This document shows positions 5,921 to 6,552 of a stretch of DNA of 6,552 nucleotides, piece by piece. The translations under genes were made by a program, and so were the position numbers. Location of the stretch: assembly GCA_035546355.1 (NCBI GenBank), contig DATKEH010000030.1:1-6552 (forward strand), in the 5' to 3' direction. The DNA comes from DATKEH01 sp035546355. GTDB taxonomy: Bacteria; Acidobacteriota; Thermoanaerobaculia; Multivoradales; JAIOJS01. A model generated the notes under the pieces. That model saw only the letters and a list, made by a program, of their open reading frames with translations. It did not search any database and was not told where the DNA came from. Numbering within the stretch: position 1 is the stretch's first letter; every line of letters starts with the position of its first letter.

Positions 5921-6102
5921 ACGCCCGTGCCCGGGCAGCGTCGGGGCTCAGTCGACGCCATCGCCGGCGGCGGCGAGGAACCCGCGCCACGAGGCGATCG
6001 CAGGCTGCCACGGGTGCCCGGTTCGGGGCGCAACGGGAAACCATGTGCCGGCGAGCGGTGTCGTAGGATGTCGCGGGAACCCCCGACCCGCGAGGAACCG
6101 CC
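5921..6102 (+). promoter_or_regulatory. leader region of the M24 peptidase gene
   Basis: This stretch holds the palindrome TGCCCGGGCA (5929-5938), a possible -10 TAGGAT at 6064-6069 without a clear -35, and GAGGAA at 6092-6097, 5 nt before the ATG. The minus strand of 5948-6040 also has a short coding-looking frame without a start codon. No terminator with a T-run is seen. Confidence 0.35.
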
Positions 6103-6552
6103 ATGAGCCTGAGTCGACGTGAGCTCCTTCGCCTGGGCGGCGCCGCCGCCACCGCCGCCGCCCTGCCCGCCGCCGCTCTCCCCGCCGCCGCGCGGGCGGC
6201 CGAAGAGCAGGGCGCCCCCTGCGACGCGGCGCTGCCCGCGGCCCTCGCCGAGCTCGAGCCGATGACCGCCGGCGTCGAGCCCATCGCGACCGACGAGCAC
6301 CGGGCGCGGCTGCGGCGCGCCCAGGCGCTGCGGGCCGCGGAGGGGCTCGACGCCCTGGTGGTCGGCCCTGGCACCTCGCTCGCCTACTTCACCGGCGCCC
6401 GCTGGGGGCTCTCCGAGCGCTTCTTCGGCTTCGTGCTCACCCGCGAGGGCGATCCCGCCTGGGTGACCCCCGCCTTCGAGGCGCTGCGCGCCGGCGAGCA
6501 GATCGCCATCGGCGGCGACGTGCGGCCCTGGCAGGAGGACGAGTCGCCCTAC
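6103..6552 (+). CDS. Tat-exported M24-family (creatinase/Xaa-Pro-type) metallopeptidase, N-terminal part
   Basis: The first 150 codons are present and the frame runs off the window. Residues 3-9 (LSRRELL) form a twin-arginine motif, followed by a hydrophobic Ala-rich segment RLGGAAATAAALPAAA and an ARAAE cleavage region. The protein should therefore be exported folded by the Tat pathway. From about residue 62 (DEHRARLRRAQALRAAEGLD) the sequence matches the creatinase N-terminal domain of aminopeptidase P/prolidase-like proteins: ALVVGPGTSLAYFTGARWGL, then a strand FGFVLTREGDPAWVTPAFEA. The catalytic pita-bread domain with its metal ligands lies beyond the edge, so activity cannot be judged. 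The ATG is supported by GAGGAA 5 nt upstream and by the Tat motif directly after it. The gene is probably transcribed alone, since the preceding plus-strand sequence is a relic. Confidence 0.88.
   Translation, partial: MSLSRRELLRLGGAAATAAALPAAALPAAARAAEEQGAPCDAALPAALAELEPMTAGVEPIATDEHRARLRRAQALRAAEGLDALVVGPGTSLAYFTGARWGLSERFFGFVLTREGDPAWVTPAFEALRAGEQIAIGGDVRPWQEDESPY

Noticed and set aside
5161..6300. 379-residue minus-strand open frame
   Set aside because: Gly/Arg-rich shadow across the permease end, relic zone and peptidase start.

Overview
The window is about 70% G+C, with strongly G/C-ending codons in every convincing gene. The best taxonomic hint is the plus-strand permease at 4054-5291. 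Both of its surviving halves resemble the large duplicated MacB/FtsX-type permeases (ADOP type) that are abundant in Acidobacteriota. I therefore suggest a high-GC Acidobacteriota-like, Gram-negative bacterium. An outer-membrane beta-barrel gene and a Tat-exported peptidase gene fit that. The phylum is an inference, since no rRNA or marker gene is present.

Layout. Positions 1-3969 are all minus strand. In transcription order they hold a four-helix membrane protein (3969-3580), a 70-residue XRE/Cro-type regulator (3583-3371), an exported alpha/beta hydrolase (3374-2298), a CPBP/CAAX-type intramembrane protease (2230-1202) and the N-terminal 326 codons of a POTRA/Omp85-like outer-membrane protein (979 to the window edge). 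The first three genes are joined by two successive ATGA stop/start overlaps and almost certainly form one transcript. The protease follows after 67 bp. The outer-membrane gene follows after 221 bp and may have its own promoter.

The strongest control signal is an A/T-rich island at about 3977-4015, between the minus-strand operon and the divergent permease. It contains a sigma70-like promoter (TTGACA, 16 bp, TACACT) facing the operon, overlaid by three copies of a CAAGAATT half-site in direct and inverted orientation. The -10 box ends 7 nt before the ATG of the first gene, so its mRNA is predicted to be leaderless. The simplest reading is an autoregulated XRE/membrane-protein switch driving a secreted hydrolase and probably a membrane protease.

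The divergent permease looks broken. About 96 N-terminal codons in one frame are followed by about 317 C-terminal codons in another. Compared with a full duplicated permease, roughly the middle half is missing and the two ends are out of frame.

Positions 5292-6102 are a relic zone: a small three-helix membrane ORF on the minus strand whose 5' side may carry an oxidoreductase fragment, abutting an orphan C-terminus on the plus strand, then the leader of the last gene. That gene (6103 onward, plus) encodes a Tat-exported M24/creatinase-type metallopeptidase and runs off the window after its N-terminal domain begins. No tRNA, rRNA, CRISPR array, transposase or clear rho-independent terminator was seen.
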